This document shows, in pieces, positions 11,721 through 22,688 of a stretch of DNA of 64,000 nt. The position numbers and the translations under genes are program-made. Position 1 is the first letter of the stretch, and every line of letters begins with the position of its first letter. The stretch lies in assembly GCA_009193035.1 (NCBI GenBank), contig SWDT01000300.1, forward strand, positions 1 to 64,000. The letters run 5' to 3'. A model generated the notes under the pieces. The model had not been told where the DNA came from. It saw only the letters and a program-made list of their open reading frames with translations, and searched no databases. Origin of the DNA: Halicephalobus mephisto. Lineage: Eukaryota > Nematoda > Chromadorea > Rhabditida > Panagrolaimidae.

Positions 11721-12495
11721 TGATCTGAAAAATGATCTCTGATTTAGGTATTGAGCTGTTTGATTTTTCAACTTAATCACATTTATTTTCTACGGGTATA
11801 TAAATTAAAATAAAACTACTTTTTATTCCAATACCTCCTCTATCGACAACGGTACCTTTTACAACCTTGTTACTATTGTTTTATATTTTATTTTAAATGA
11901 CATTATAAAGACTCTCGTTTTTCTACCCCATTGTCTATCTTTTGTCTCTTGTCTATCAGATTTTAACTTACTAAATCTTTCTCGCTTCCACCCACATCCT
12001 ATTTTCCGATGAACTTAATAATATCGTAATTGATGTGTCATACTGTAGATAAGCTAATAATTGAATGAAATCCCATTGCAAAAATCCATTGTACAACTTA
12101 GAAAATCAGAATAAAAATAGTTTCTCCCAGTCTTTTTTATGCATATGTATTCGATACTGTAAAACGACTGGAAGATAAATTTCATCATTTATTCAAAAAT
12201 GAATATCTACTTTTTAGAAATATGATAAAGACTTTTGTAATGTCATTTTTAAAATATGTTGAATTGCTTAAATAAGGGAGATATAATATATCCATGTTAT
12301 GTGCCTGATGATTGTGGATTCTGATCACTTTGCTTAACAGAAATTAGGAGTGATTTTATCTATTGAAGAATTCTTTTCACAGACCATTACATATGATTTG
12401 AGAAATTTCACATAAATTACTAACGCCAAACAACACTAATATATGAACACTTTTAAAATACGAGTAATATTCGTTGGGATGTTGTGATTTAGAAG

Positions 12496-12601
12496 TATAG
12501 TAAAACTTGGATATAAGATACCCCCGCTATAATATATCCTTTGTTGTAACATACGCTTTGCCCGGCTTCAAGGGGGTATCTTATATCCAAATTTGACTGT
12601 A
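12496..12601. mobile_element. Tc1/mariner-type MITE, 106 bp
   Basis: Terminal inverted repeats of about 30 bp: left TATAGTAAAACTTGGATATA followed by AGATACCCCC, right (reverse complement) TACAGTCAAATTTGGATATA followed by AGATACCCCC. The ends TA...TA and the TACAGT start are typical of Tc1/mariner elements that duplicate TA. There is no coding capacity, so it is a non-autonomous element. Confidence 0.8.
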
Positions 12602-12813
12602 TCTGTTTTTTAGAATATAACATGATATTCTGGAATTTTTCAGAGCCAATGAGATGCTATTGGAATGTTGCAAAATTTAAACGTGTATTTTTACATTTCT
12701 GAGTCACAATAGGAAAGTTACAAAAATTCAGATCTATGATTTTTTTCAGAATTTATCCCATATATTTCTGTTTAGTATAACGATATGATATGATTAAATG
12801 GTTAATAATAAAA

Positions 12814-14960
12814 CTATTGCCTATATTTATCATAGATATCCTTCATCTCTCCATCGAGGAGCATTTCCATGTCCTCCAAGGCGTGTTTGCATTTGAGAAA
12901 CACCATGCTCACTTTGGCTTGTTTTAATCTGGGGCTGTCGTTTTTGAACATTTCCACAATGTAACTAGATATCATGATCAGCCCATAAGCTTGCGTAAGA
13001 TACATGTAATTATAGGCTTTCTTGATCTGATCTAAAGTGTATGGAACTTCTTTTCCGACTTCTTTCATTTCTTTAGCAAGTTGTTCAAGGTAGAAATCGA
13101 AGATGAATTCCTCTGCTTCTCTTCTAGTACATCCATCAGCGCACAAAGTCAAGATCCTGGCTAGATCAGCCATCGGTGATCCTTCGTGACTGAGTTGCCA
13201 GTCGAAGAAAGCAAACACTTCATTGGTAGCTTCGTTATTCTTATCTAATTTCCACATCATGTTCCCAGAATGAAAATCTCCGTGAACAATTACTGGGAGC
13301 ATGTTGAGGTCTTTCCATGACTGCGAGAAGGCGTACTCTATGTATGCTGGGTTTGCTCCCAGTTTGTGACATTTGTTGATGAGAGGTTCGAAAGTACCTA
13401 GGACGAAAAACATGTTAAAACAATTGGTAGTAAAAAGTTGTAAGAAGTTGATAAATCTTAAAAGCGTGGAAATTACCATATTCTCTTCAACATGTAATAC
13501 GAAGAAGTACATGTCATCTCGAAGAATATGGTAATTCCTTTACTGATTAAGAACATTAAATTATTTGATTTTCTTGACACAAATTCTAATGGGATTAATC
13601 TACTGTTTATGAGGTTTAACTAGTGTAGGCACAAAGATCGGAGTTAAACTGCAAACAGCCTAGACAAAATACCCAAAGCTCCACCCAGTCAGCCGACGCC
13701 TGTGAAGTGAGACTAAAGTGTTAGAAGGTCAGTCTTTGAGAAATTCCAACTTCAGACTGGTCCGAGTTTGACTTCGGTCAAACGAGGACCTTTCCTCTAT
13801 TTGTTCTATGTTTATGATTGAGATAAACTAGCTTAATTGCTAATAGTAGGAACCAATAATTTTCCGCCTAATCAAGGAGCTCCCAAGATGTCACTCCATC
13901 GACATCCCTCGTAGAACAACACCTCTACCCTTTACTATACTACACTAGTGTTTTGAGAGATAGACAAAAATCAAAAATATAAGCATGTAGTACTTTCCAA
14001 AAGTTCAGGAAAACTGGCATTTCAAATTCTCTCTCATGTCTATGATGATATTCTACTATCAATGCTGTTTTAATTTAAACTCACTTCTATCTCCACAGAT
14101 CTCCAAGAATGGCTCTGGATTGTCAAACATCTTGCAAAAAGACACAAAGCTGTACAAATTCTTACTGTGCTTGCTTTTCCAGAAATTGAACTCCTTGTCT
14201 TCTGAAGTTAAGACCATCCTGTGCATGTGAGCTAGATACTTGACAACTTCTTTGATTTGACGGATGGTTAAAAAGTCATGCATCTCCAGTGAAATCCCCT
14301 TCCCGGTCATATCCTCCATATGCAGTAGTCCCTCTGCTTCTCCAACATTCCAAGGAAGAGTCTTGAAGACACGAGGAACGGGGATATCAACTGTCTTAGC
14401 TAAATGCTCATAGAAATCAACCTCGGTCTGATGGAAACATAATATTTTCTCGACAAATTTTTCGTCAAGAGGAAATTTAGTTGTCATGTTTTCATTGACG
14501 GCTTCGAATGATTCCATTCCAGGGATTTTGAGAATAGTGGTGTAAGTGTCAGATTCAGAAGTGGAATCAACAAAGTGGATGATACAACGAAGGACTTCGG
14601 ACACAAAACCCTTGCCTTTGCTGACATCCGAAGCAGTCACCTGAAAATGTTAAAATTTAGTCGTAAAATAACTTTTCGACAATGACTTTAACAACTTTAG
14701 TAGAGTAAGAATAGTAATTAAATTTCTTGAAAACTTACATCCTTGATCGGTCTATCTGCATGGAGTTTCTTGTACACTTCGTCGTTACTTCTCAGGCTTT
14801 CAACCACAAATCCGACAGTGAAGGAGTGTCCAGCCAGTGTCTTCCATTCATCGAACACATCTCCTGCAACCTTCTTCGTCAAACCATTCACAGCCTTTAT
14901 TTTCGAAGGCTTTCCTCCATTTACAATGGGAGTAATTTTAGATTCACATTCTGCGGCCAT
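12814..14960 (-). CDS. CHK kinase-like protein (DUF1679/EcKinase type), copy A
   Basis: CHK kinase-like proteins belong to the aminoglycoside/choline-kinase fold. In nematodes this group (DUF1679) is large and mostly of unknown substrate. Exons on the minus strand: 14960-14739, 14640-14085 and 13397-12814, with GT/AG junctions in phase 0 and 1, giving 453 residues. The catalytic loop IVHGDFHSGNMMWK has His298, Asp300 and Asn305; the metal-binding segment FAFFDWQ has Asp325. The N-terminal part contains the lobe with LLHMEDMTGKGIS and MAHMHR-type motifs. An in-frame ATG three codons upstream (14969) exists, but the paralogues start at the position used here. Exon 1 and intron 1 are nearly identical to copies B and C; intron 2 (687 bp) is about 300 bp longer than theirs. 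Confidence 0.92.
13760..13789. other. UUCG-type hairpin in intron 2 of copy A
   Basis: GTCC, then GA, GTTTGAC, loop TTCG, GTCAAAC, GA, GGAC: a perfect 7-bp stem with a TTCG tetraloop extended by a 4-bp stem across a symmetric internal loop. It sits in the extra sequence that copies B and C lack. The surrounding 13600-13820 segment is less AT-rich than the rest of the intron. Confidence 0.5.
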
Positions 14961-15097
14961 TTTTATCACAAAACTAAAAATTTTATCTACTCGAGCGGAG
15001 TCTAGTTCAATCGATTTTTGTATTAACTGTCAAAGCTGGTCTCCGAATTGATACTTATACCCTCAATTGCTTTTATTTTTTGCGATTATATTTTTTT

Positions 15098-15115
15098 GAA
15101 ACAATAATCGATGGT
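15098..15115 (-). promoter_or_regulatory. Conserved upstream element of CHK copy A (AATCGAT)
   Basis: GAAACAATAATCGATGGT lies about 140 bases before the start codon. Copies B and C have GGAACGACAATCGATGAT and GGAACGATAATCGATTAT at the same distance, although the surrounding upstream sequence of A differs. It may be a shared promoter element. Confidence 0.4.
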
Positions 15116-15741
15116 AAAGGTGATTGACTATTTCTTTGAAGTGCTAGTAATATAGTTGTTCGAATGCGAGAACAAATAAATAAACTTTTTTACCATCGTT
15201 GACTACAAGAAAGATTCAAAAACGTTGATACTCAATCGTGACTATAATTTTGATAATGATGTTAATAGATATTAGATGCATTATGTCTGGTCAAATATCC
15301 ATTAGTCAAGATGAAACAATGCAGATACAAGAACTACTGTACATTTCTGATACTAGACTCCAGCTTATTCCATCCTTCTACCTAACATTTAGCAGATGTT
15401 AGATTAGGTGCTATACAGTTTCTCATAATTTTTGATTCCTATTACAGAAAGTAAAAATAAAATCAGAATCAATGCCAGATTATCTAAATAAGCATTACCG
15501 GAAGCATAACTCAAGTATTATTAAGTCAAGTGCATTTTTCACAGTATAATATTAAGACAGGGTTCTGGACTTTTTAAACCGAATATACGATTTTACATAA
15601 TTACAGAAATATGTAAGCAGAATTCTAATGGTTTGTCTTTAAAACACCTCAAAATCTGAGTTTAAAATATTTTTATTAGCTTTTCGGTGAAATATTTCTT
15701 TTCTCCAATCATATGATTTTATTCCACAGTTAATGATAAAA
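15116..15741. other. Intergenic region between CHK copies A and B
   Basis: About 600 bases of ordinary AT-rich sequence. A 38-codon plus-strand ORF at 15285-15401 (MSGQISISQDETM start) is too short to support. Nothing else is seen. Confidence 0.4.
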
Positions 15742-17585
15742 CTACTGTCCATATTTTTCATAGATATCCTTCATCTCTCCACTAAGAAGTCTGTCCATGT
15801 CTTCAAAGACGTGTTTGCATCTCAGAATTACCATCTCTGTCTTAGCTTGTTTTAATCTGGGACTGTCGTCTTTGAACGCTATTTCGAGAAAAGTGGGTAT
15901 CATGATCAGCCCATAAGCTTGAGTAAGATACATGTAATTGTAGGCTTTCTTGATCTGATCTAAAGTGTATGGAACCTCTTTTCCGACTTCCTGCATTTCT
16001 TTAGTAAGTTGTTCAAGGTAGAAATCGAAGATGATTTCTTCTGCTTCTCTTCTATTACATCCATCAGCGCACAAAGTCAAGATCTTGGCTAGATCAGCCA
16101 TAGGAGATCCTTCATGGCAGAGTTGCCAATCAAAGAAGGCAAATATTTCATTGGTAATTTCGCCTTTTTCATTTAGTTTCCACATCATATTTCCGAAGTG
16201 GAAATCTCCGTGAACAAGTACCGGAGGCATATTAAGATCCTCCCATGAATGTAAAAAAGCATATTTTATGTATTCTGGATTTGACCCAAACTTTTGATAT
16301 TTCTTAACGATGGGTTCAAAAATATCTGCAATGAAACAATATATAAAGCAGAGTTATTTTATAAAAATGTTTAGGACGAAAGTTATCAAAATAAAAGTAT
16401 TTAAGAACAAATAAATAACTGTTTATTCTCGAAAAAGTTATTTAGGGAAGCAATCATGTCATCTCGAAGGAAATAGGGTTTTTACCGCCGAGAGATATGA
16501 AATTATCTAATATCTTTGTAAAAATTTGGAACTCTAACTACATTATCTATAGGTGCAACCGGGATTTATTCTTAAGCAAACTAAAGTTTTAAAAGTATAA
16601 ATATTCTCATTTCATACTTTCCAGTACTTTTGAGGCAGTTGTCTTCGATGTTTTCTTATCTGCACTCATTATACTATTCATATATCAATATTACAATAAT
16701 TTAAACTCACTTCTATCTCCGCAGATCTCCAAAAACGGCTCTGAATTGGTATACATGTTGCAGAGAGACGCAAAGCCTGCCTGATTATCATTATGTTTCC
16801 CTTTCCAAGAATTAAACTCTTCATTTTCCGAAGTCAAGGCTATTCTGTGCATGTGAGCCATATGCCTGACAATTTCCTTGAGTCGAACGATGTTTAAAGA
16901 ATCGCTAATATTAAGTGATATTCCTTTTTCGGTCATATCCTCCATATGCAATAACCCTTCAGCTTCTCCAATCTTCCAAGGAAGGGTCTTAAAGACACGA
17001 GGGACAGGGATATCAAGAGTCTTGGCTAAGTGCTCGTAGAAGTCAACTTCCGTCTGATGGAGATTCGATACTTTTTTGATCATTTTTTCGTTGAGAGGAA
17101 TTTTAGTTGTAGCATTTTCATTGACGGCTTCAAATGATTGCATTCCAGGGATTTTGAGAATAGTGGTGTAGATGTCAGATTCAGAAGTGGAATCAACAAA
17201 GTGGATGATACAACGAAGGACTTCGGATGCAAAACCCTTGCCTTTGCTGACATCCGAAGCAGTCACCTGAAAATGTTAAAATTTAGTCATATAAAATAAC
17301 TTTCGACAATGACTAACAACTTTAGTAGAGTAAGAATAGTAATTAAATTTCTTGAAAACTTACATCCTTGATCGGTCTGTCTGCATGGAGTTTCTTGTAC
17401 ACTTCGTCGTTACATCTCAAGCTTTCAACCACAAATCCGACAGTGAAGGAGTGTCCAGCCAGTGTCTTCCATTCATCGAACACATCTCCTGCAACCTTCT
17501 TCGTCAAGCCATTCACAGCCTTTATTTTTGAAGGCTTTCCTCCATTCACAGTAGAAGTAGTTTCAGTTTTAACTTCCTCAGCCAT
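15742..17585 (-). CDS. CHK kinase-like protein (DUF1679/EcKinase type), copy B
   Basis: Second member of the tandem array. Exons 17585-17364, 17266-16711 and 16325-15742 have exactly the same lengths as copy A (222, 556 and 584 bp), giving 453 residues. The catalytic loop VLVHGDFHFGNMMWK and the metal-binding FAFFDWQLCHEGSPMADLA are intact. The start MAEEVKTETTSTVNGGKPSK is shared with copy C, and the two are closer to each other than to A in exon 1, intron 2 and the 3' UTR. Intron 2 is 385 bp. The substrate is unknown; the family fold predicts a small-molecule kinase acting in the cytosol. Confidence 0.92.
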
Positions 17586-17713
17586 TTTTAGCGAGAACAG
17601 AAATTCAGTCTAATAGGAATCAATTTGGTTCTACCAATCTTTATACTCACTTTCGAAGTTGATCGGTGAATTGATCATTCTACTTTCAACTGGTTTTTTA
17701 GGCCTTATCGCAT

Positions 17714-17731
17714 GGAACGACAATCGATGAT
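17714..17731 (-). promoter_or_regulatory. Conserved upstream element of CHK copy B (AATCGAT)
   Basis: GGAACGACAATCGATGAT about 135 bases before the ATG. It matches the elements upstream of copies A and C in sequence and spacing. Between it and the ATG, B and C also share TTGATCGGTGAAT and CTACTTTCAACTGGTTT. Confidence 0.45.
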
Positions 17732-18761
17732 GGGCTGAATGTTCCTGTTATATGCTGATTTTGTGATGTTTTTAATGCAGGTACGAAGTGCTGTACTTGA
17801 ATATAGGACTGTATTTCGAAAAAGATTTGAAAAAATTAAAACGTGTTGTATGTAAGAACTGAGTGCCTGAGACCAGTGAAATTAGGAAGCTGCTCAGATT
17901 GACCTGAAAATTTGTAAAAATTATTAATGATAAATTCGTTCCTCAATATATCCATTGCACGTGTCATCAGTCTGTCCTTAAATAGGTTTAATCTGTATAA
18001 TCTTATTAGCATGTAAATTTACAACTTTATTGATAAAAAATAAACAGATATGTCCACGTCACGTTCGAAGAAGTGTTATTTTGTATTTTTCACGATGTAT
18101 TCCAAAGATTTGAAAAAGTTATGTTTATATTCACGTCCGAGAGGTTTGAGGAACAATTTAAGTTAAGAAAAATTTGAACGAAATCAAACTGGACAATTTT
18201 TTGAAAATTAGAAAAATTCTAAAAAGTAAATCGTATTAAATATCGAAAAATTTTATAAAAAAAAGTCTCAAATAAAATGAAGCAAAAAATACGCAAAAAA
18301 AGTTTAAAAAACAAAAAAAATACTTAATAAGTAGTAAATTCCAAGACAAACATGTGATAGTTGGAAAAGTCATTTTGCAATCACGACGTGATAAAGCTTG
18401 CAATTTACGGAAAAAGGAGCATACGCCATTTTCTCAAAAATGGAATAAACGTCCATCCATCGTTGACAGTGCCAGACACAGAACGCCAATTCCGCGCGCG
18501 TTTCTCTATTTTTACGTTTGCAATTCGTATTTAATCAATTATATAACTTTTTTAAATATTCTAATCTTCTTCAGATTTGATTTTTAGCACTTTTTCTCCT
18601 TTGATTTCATATATTTGTTTTCTGTATTTTCATGATACTTGTTTTACAAAAGAAATCATGTTAAATGTTAAGTAGCTCAGAATTTATAAACATCCATCGA
18701 TAAAAATTTAATAAATATCTGAATTTATTCAGCAAATCAAAATAATAAGACTGTTGGGATC

Positions 18762-19130
18762 GCGTTCGAAATTTTGTCTCTTCTTCGATCCATTCCGGAC
18801 GCAAATCTCAAACGTGGATAATGTTAAGATTTAGAAATAGGGAAATACTACAAATCTTTAATTCAAAAAAAGCACAGACCAACAACCTATAAATGACAAC
18901 AGAACAACCCAAAGTCACTCATGCCCTACAGTATTCCAGGGTCCCTGATATTCAGGCTATCTCTTCAAATGTTCTCTTTCTGTCATATTTTCTATCCCAA
19001 CAGGTAATTAAACCATTATTATAAGCACGTTATAAAATACAAAGACAATGCGATTGATAAATCTTTGTTAAGACTGTTAACAATCCTTCTGAATCAGTGG
19101 CGTTATCACCGTTCCAATCAGACCAATAGA
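18762..19130 (-). repeat. SL1-like repeat element, copy 1, split by an insertion
   Basis: On the minus strand the element reads ...TTATAATAATGGTTTAATTA CC, then is interrupted, and resumes with CCACGTTTGAGATTTGCGTC CGGAAT. The joined halves match the 22-nt nematode SL1 leader with one mismatch, and the flanks on both sides match the uninterrupted copy at 40966-41150. The inserted segment is about 18818-19003 (186 bp). It carries copy 3 of the dispersed palindrome-like element at 18910-18965. Confidence 0.75.
18910..18965. repeat. Dispersed ~50-bp conserved element, copy 3
   Basis: CACTCATGCCCTACAGTATT followed by CCAGGGTCCCTGATATTCAGGCTATC-type sequence with the same core as at 6945 and 7320. 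Here it lies inside the insertion that splits the SL1-like repeat, so it seems to move or to have moved with that segment. Confidence 0.7.
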
Positions 19131-19286
19131 GATTTGGATATTAAAATATTATAGCATCTAAGCAGACATAATTGTCACGATTCGAAGGTTCTCAGAATTC
19201 ACATCGAATGGATTTTCTCAGACTTTATTTCATGTATTCTTGTTTCTTATAATAATATAATTATCATTCTATAGTTAATAATAAAA

Positions 19287-21122
19287 CTACTGTCCATATT
19301 TTTCATAGATATCCTTCATCTCTCCACTAAGAAGTCTGTCCAAGTCTTCCAAGGTGTGTTTGAATCTCAGAATGAATGCTTCTATTTTTGCTTGTTTCAA
19401 TCTAGGACTGTCGTCTTTGAACATTATTTCAAGAAAAGGGGGCATTATCAACAACCCATAGGCTTGCGTAAGATACATGTAATTGTAGGCTTTCTTGATC
19501 TGATCTAAAGTGTATGGAACCTCTTTTCCGACTTCCTGCATTTCTTTAGTAAGTTGTTCAAGGTAGAAATCGAAGATGAATTCCTCTGCTTCTCTTCTAG
19601 TACATCCATCGGCGCAAAAAGTCAAGATCCTGGCTAGATCAGCCATTGGTGATCCTTCGTGACTTATTTGCCAATCAAAGAAGGCAAAGACTTCATTAGT
19701 AATTTCGCCTTTTTCGTTTAGTTTCCACATCATATTTCCGGAATGGAAATCCCCATTAACAATTACCGGAGGCATATTAAGATCCTTCCATGATTGTGAA
19801 AAAGCGTATTTCATGTATTCTGAATTTGACCCAAATTTTTGGCATTTATTGATAAGGGGTTCGAAAGTACCTGCAATAAAAAAACATTAAAAAGAATTAT
19901 TTTTTAAGTTTTGGAATGGGAATTATCAAAATAAAAGTATTTAAGAACAAATAAATGTTTATTGTCGAAAAAGTTATTTAGGGAAGCAATCATGTCATCT
20001 CGAAGGAAATAGGATTTTTACCGCCGAAAGATATGAAATTATCTAACATCTTTGTAAAAATTTGGAACTCCAATTACACTATCCATAAGTGCAACCGGAA
20101 TGTATTCTTAAGCAAACTAAAGTTTTAAAAGTATAAATATTCTCATTTAATACTTTCCAATACTTTTGAGGCAGTTGTCTTCGATGTTTTTTATCTGCAC
20201 TCATTACGCTATTCATATATCAATATTACAATAATTTAAACTCACTTCTATCTCCGCAGATCTCCAAAAACGGCTCTGCATTAGTTAACATGTTGCAGAA
20301 AGATGCAAAATGGACCTGATTATCATTATGTTTCCCTTTCCAAGAATTGAACTCTTCATCTTCCGAAGTCAAGGCTATTCTGTGCATGTGAGCCATATGC
20401 CTGACAATTTCCTTGAGTCGAACGATGTTTAAAGAATCGCTAATATTAAGTGATATTCCTTTTTCGGTCATATCCTCCATATGCAATAACCCTTCGGTTT
20501 CTCCAACCTTCCAAGGAAGGGTCTTGAAGACACGAGGGACAGGGATATCAAGAGTCTTGGCTACGTGCTCGTAGAAGTCAACTTCCGTCTGATGGAGATT
20601 CGATATTTTGTTGATCATTTTGTCATCGAGAGAAAATTTAGTTGTAGCGTTTTCATTGACGGCTTCAAATGATTCTGTTCCAGGAATTTTGAGAATAGTG
20701 GTGTAAGTGTCAGATTCAGAAGTAAAATCAACAAAGTGGATGATACAACGAAGGACTTCGGACACAAAACCCTTGCCTTTGCTGACATCCGAAGCAGTCA
20801 CCTGAAAATGTTAAAATTTAGTCATATAAAATAACTTTCGACAGTGACTTTAACAACTTCAGTAGAGTAAGAATAGTAATCAAATTTCTTGAAAACTTAC
20901 ATCCTTGATCGGTCTGTCTGCATGGAGTTTCTTGTACACTTCGTCGTTACTTCTCAAGCTTTCAACCACAAATCCGACAGTGAAGGAGTGTCCAGCCAGT
21001 GTCTTCCATTCATCGAACACATCTCCTGCAACCTTCTTCGTCAAGCCATTCACAGCCTTTATTTTTGAAGGCTTTCCTCCATTCACAGTAGAAGTAGTTT
21101 CAGTTTTAACTTCCTCAGCCAT
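19287..21122 (-). CDS. CHK kinase-like protein, copy C, with altered catalytic motif
   Basis: Third member of the array. Exons 21122-20901, 20801-20246 and 19870-19287 give 453 residues with no indel relative to A and B. The catalytic loop reads IVNGDFHSGNMMWK: the His of HGD is replaced by Asn (codon AAT, complement of ATT near 19756), while the catalytic Asp, the loop Asn and the FAFFDWQ Asp remain. Exon 1 is almost identical to copy B. The change may reduce or alter activity, or be tolerated. All three genes share the upstream AATCGAT element, so they are probably co-expressed. Confidence 0.9.
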
Positions 21123-21255
21123 TTTTAGCGAGAACAGAAATTCACTCTAATCGGATTCAATCTAGTTCTATCGGCCTTTATACTCACTTCCAAAGTTGAT
21201 CGGTGAATCGATTATTCTACTTTCAACTGGTTTCGCTTTTCAGACCCCATATTTT

Positions 21256-21273
21256 GGAACGATAATCGATTAT
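21256..21273 (-). promoter_or_regulatory. Conserved upstream element of CHK copy C (AATCGAT)
   Basis: GGAACGATAATCGATTAT about 135 bases upstream of the ATG, matching the elements at 15098 and 17714. Confidence 0.45.
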
Positions 21274-21807
21274 AAATATGGCAGAATGCTTCTAGTATGT
21301 GTTGATTTTGTGATTTTTTGAATTCAGACACGAAGTACTACACTCGAATATAAAATTGTAGTTCGAAAAAGTTTTGAAAAAAGTAATATTCGTAGGTGAT
21401 GCGAATTATGACAAGGACGTAAAAAACAATCACGTGTATCGTCGGTTATGTGATGATGACAATCTTTGACGATAGGTATAGAATCCAAGACTAGACTTAG
21501 AATAAATTTCCAATTGTTCAAATTTTTCCAGAAGTTAAAAGTGATCAATTTTAGGAATTTCTAAGTCGCTGATTGTAATTAAAAATGCTGTTTTTAAATT
21601 TCTTATTATAAGCCATTGATTTCGTTTTGTTTCCTCTCACTAGATCCATTACATCTCTACTTTGTCTCTCCGACCACAATTAATGAGAAATCAGACACTC
21701 CACTGGAATCAGAAATTTAAAATTAAACATATTTATCAATAAAAATTTCGAATAATCGTGAGGCTTCTGATCCACGTAAAGATCAGAAATAAGTAAAGCT
21801 TGATTTA

Positions 21808-22082
21808 TCAGACCCGAAGGCATGAGATACAACGCAACTCGAATAACGAGGATGTTTTTCTGGATGCAAGAATGAAGAAATTAAGATGGACCAAACACGT
21901 TGCAAGATGAAAAGACAACAGATGGACGACGTTCTGGTGACCGTACAATTTCAAGACCTTAAGGAAGACCACCAGACCGATGGCGTGAAGAAGCAATTGA
22001 GAAACAGTGACAACAACTCGCTAGAAATCGCGAGGAATATAGAAGGAGATTAGAGGATCTGCTCCACTACGATGGCGGATAA
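21808..22082 (+). pseudogene. Non-LTR retrotransposon relic (C-terminal tail of the RT ORF)
   Basis: Frames over this stretch give RNSNNEDVFLDARMKKLRWT and KHVAR, then after stops and frame changes GRPPDRWREEAIEKQ and QLARNREEYRRRLEDLLHYD ending GG-stop. The pattern LRWxxHVAR...RPxxRWxxE...AxxR is the familiar tail of non-LTR retrotransposon polyproteins. There are in-frame stops and at least one frameshift, and the rest of the element is absent, so it is inactive. Confidence 0.75.
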
Positions 22083-22688
22083 ATCGGATCTTCAAGTATC
22101 AAGTATCGAATAACAATTTCGCAACATTCTCAACTTCCCGCCAATACACAACCCTAAGTCCCTCGTCGACCCTCAGGGTTTTTTACCTCGAGACGAACAC
22201 TGGGGCTTGTGTTAAAATAGATAAGTATACGATACAACACAAAGTAAAATAATCTCCAATTCATTCTTTCCAAGGTTAGAACAAGTACTCTTTTTCAATC
22301 CTGAACATCGATAATTATCCCAACCAAACTTTCTACAATACTTATCTCTATCTAAAACCAACTCTAAATTCACCTTTACTAGATGTATCTAACTCCCCCA
22401 CCATTCTAATTTTCCTAATATGAAAAACTTGTACTTTTAAAACATATTTATTGTGATTGACATCAATGTTCTCAATAGTGTAATTACAAGAAAATCGAAA
22501 AACCTTACCAAGGTCACTTAGTACTCAACACGAATGATTCACGTGTAACAAACGAAAAGTTCTAAAACCATGACTCATACTACTTTACCAGTTATCTTTT
22601 CATTTTTCAATCCAGATCAGTAAGTCACTTAATATTGTACATATCTATGATAAATAACAAAAAAACAAGACTCGTATTTCACAAAACC
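22083..22688. other. Intergenic region
   Basis: About 600 bases without a supported gene. 22140-22215 (GACCCTCAGGG, CCTCGAGACGAACACTGGGG) is GC-richer but has no convincing frame. Confidence 0.4.

Larger units (their letters stand above)
9844..12813. other. Intergenic region between the stomatin and CHK genes
   Basis: About 3 kb of moderately AT-rich sequence with no long open frame. It contains a possible minus-strand terminal exon (10189-10380), a long hairpin (11630-11720) and a MITE (12496-12601), each listed separately. In the remaining stretches I see nothing beyond ordinary AT-rich sequence. Confidence 0.5.
17732..19286. other. Intergenic region between CHK copies B and C
   Basis: This region is AT-rich with no gene. 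18420-18510 is slightly GC-richer (ending GCGCGCG) without a convincing frame. 18760-19150 holds the SL1-like repeat with a nested insertion, listed separately. Confidence 0.5.
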
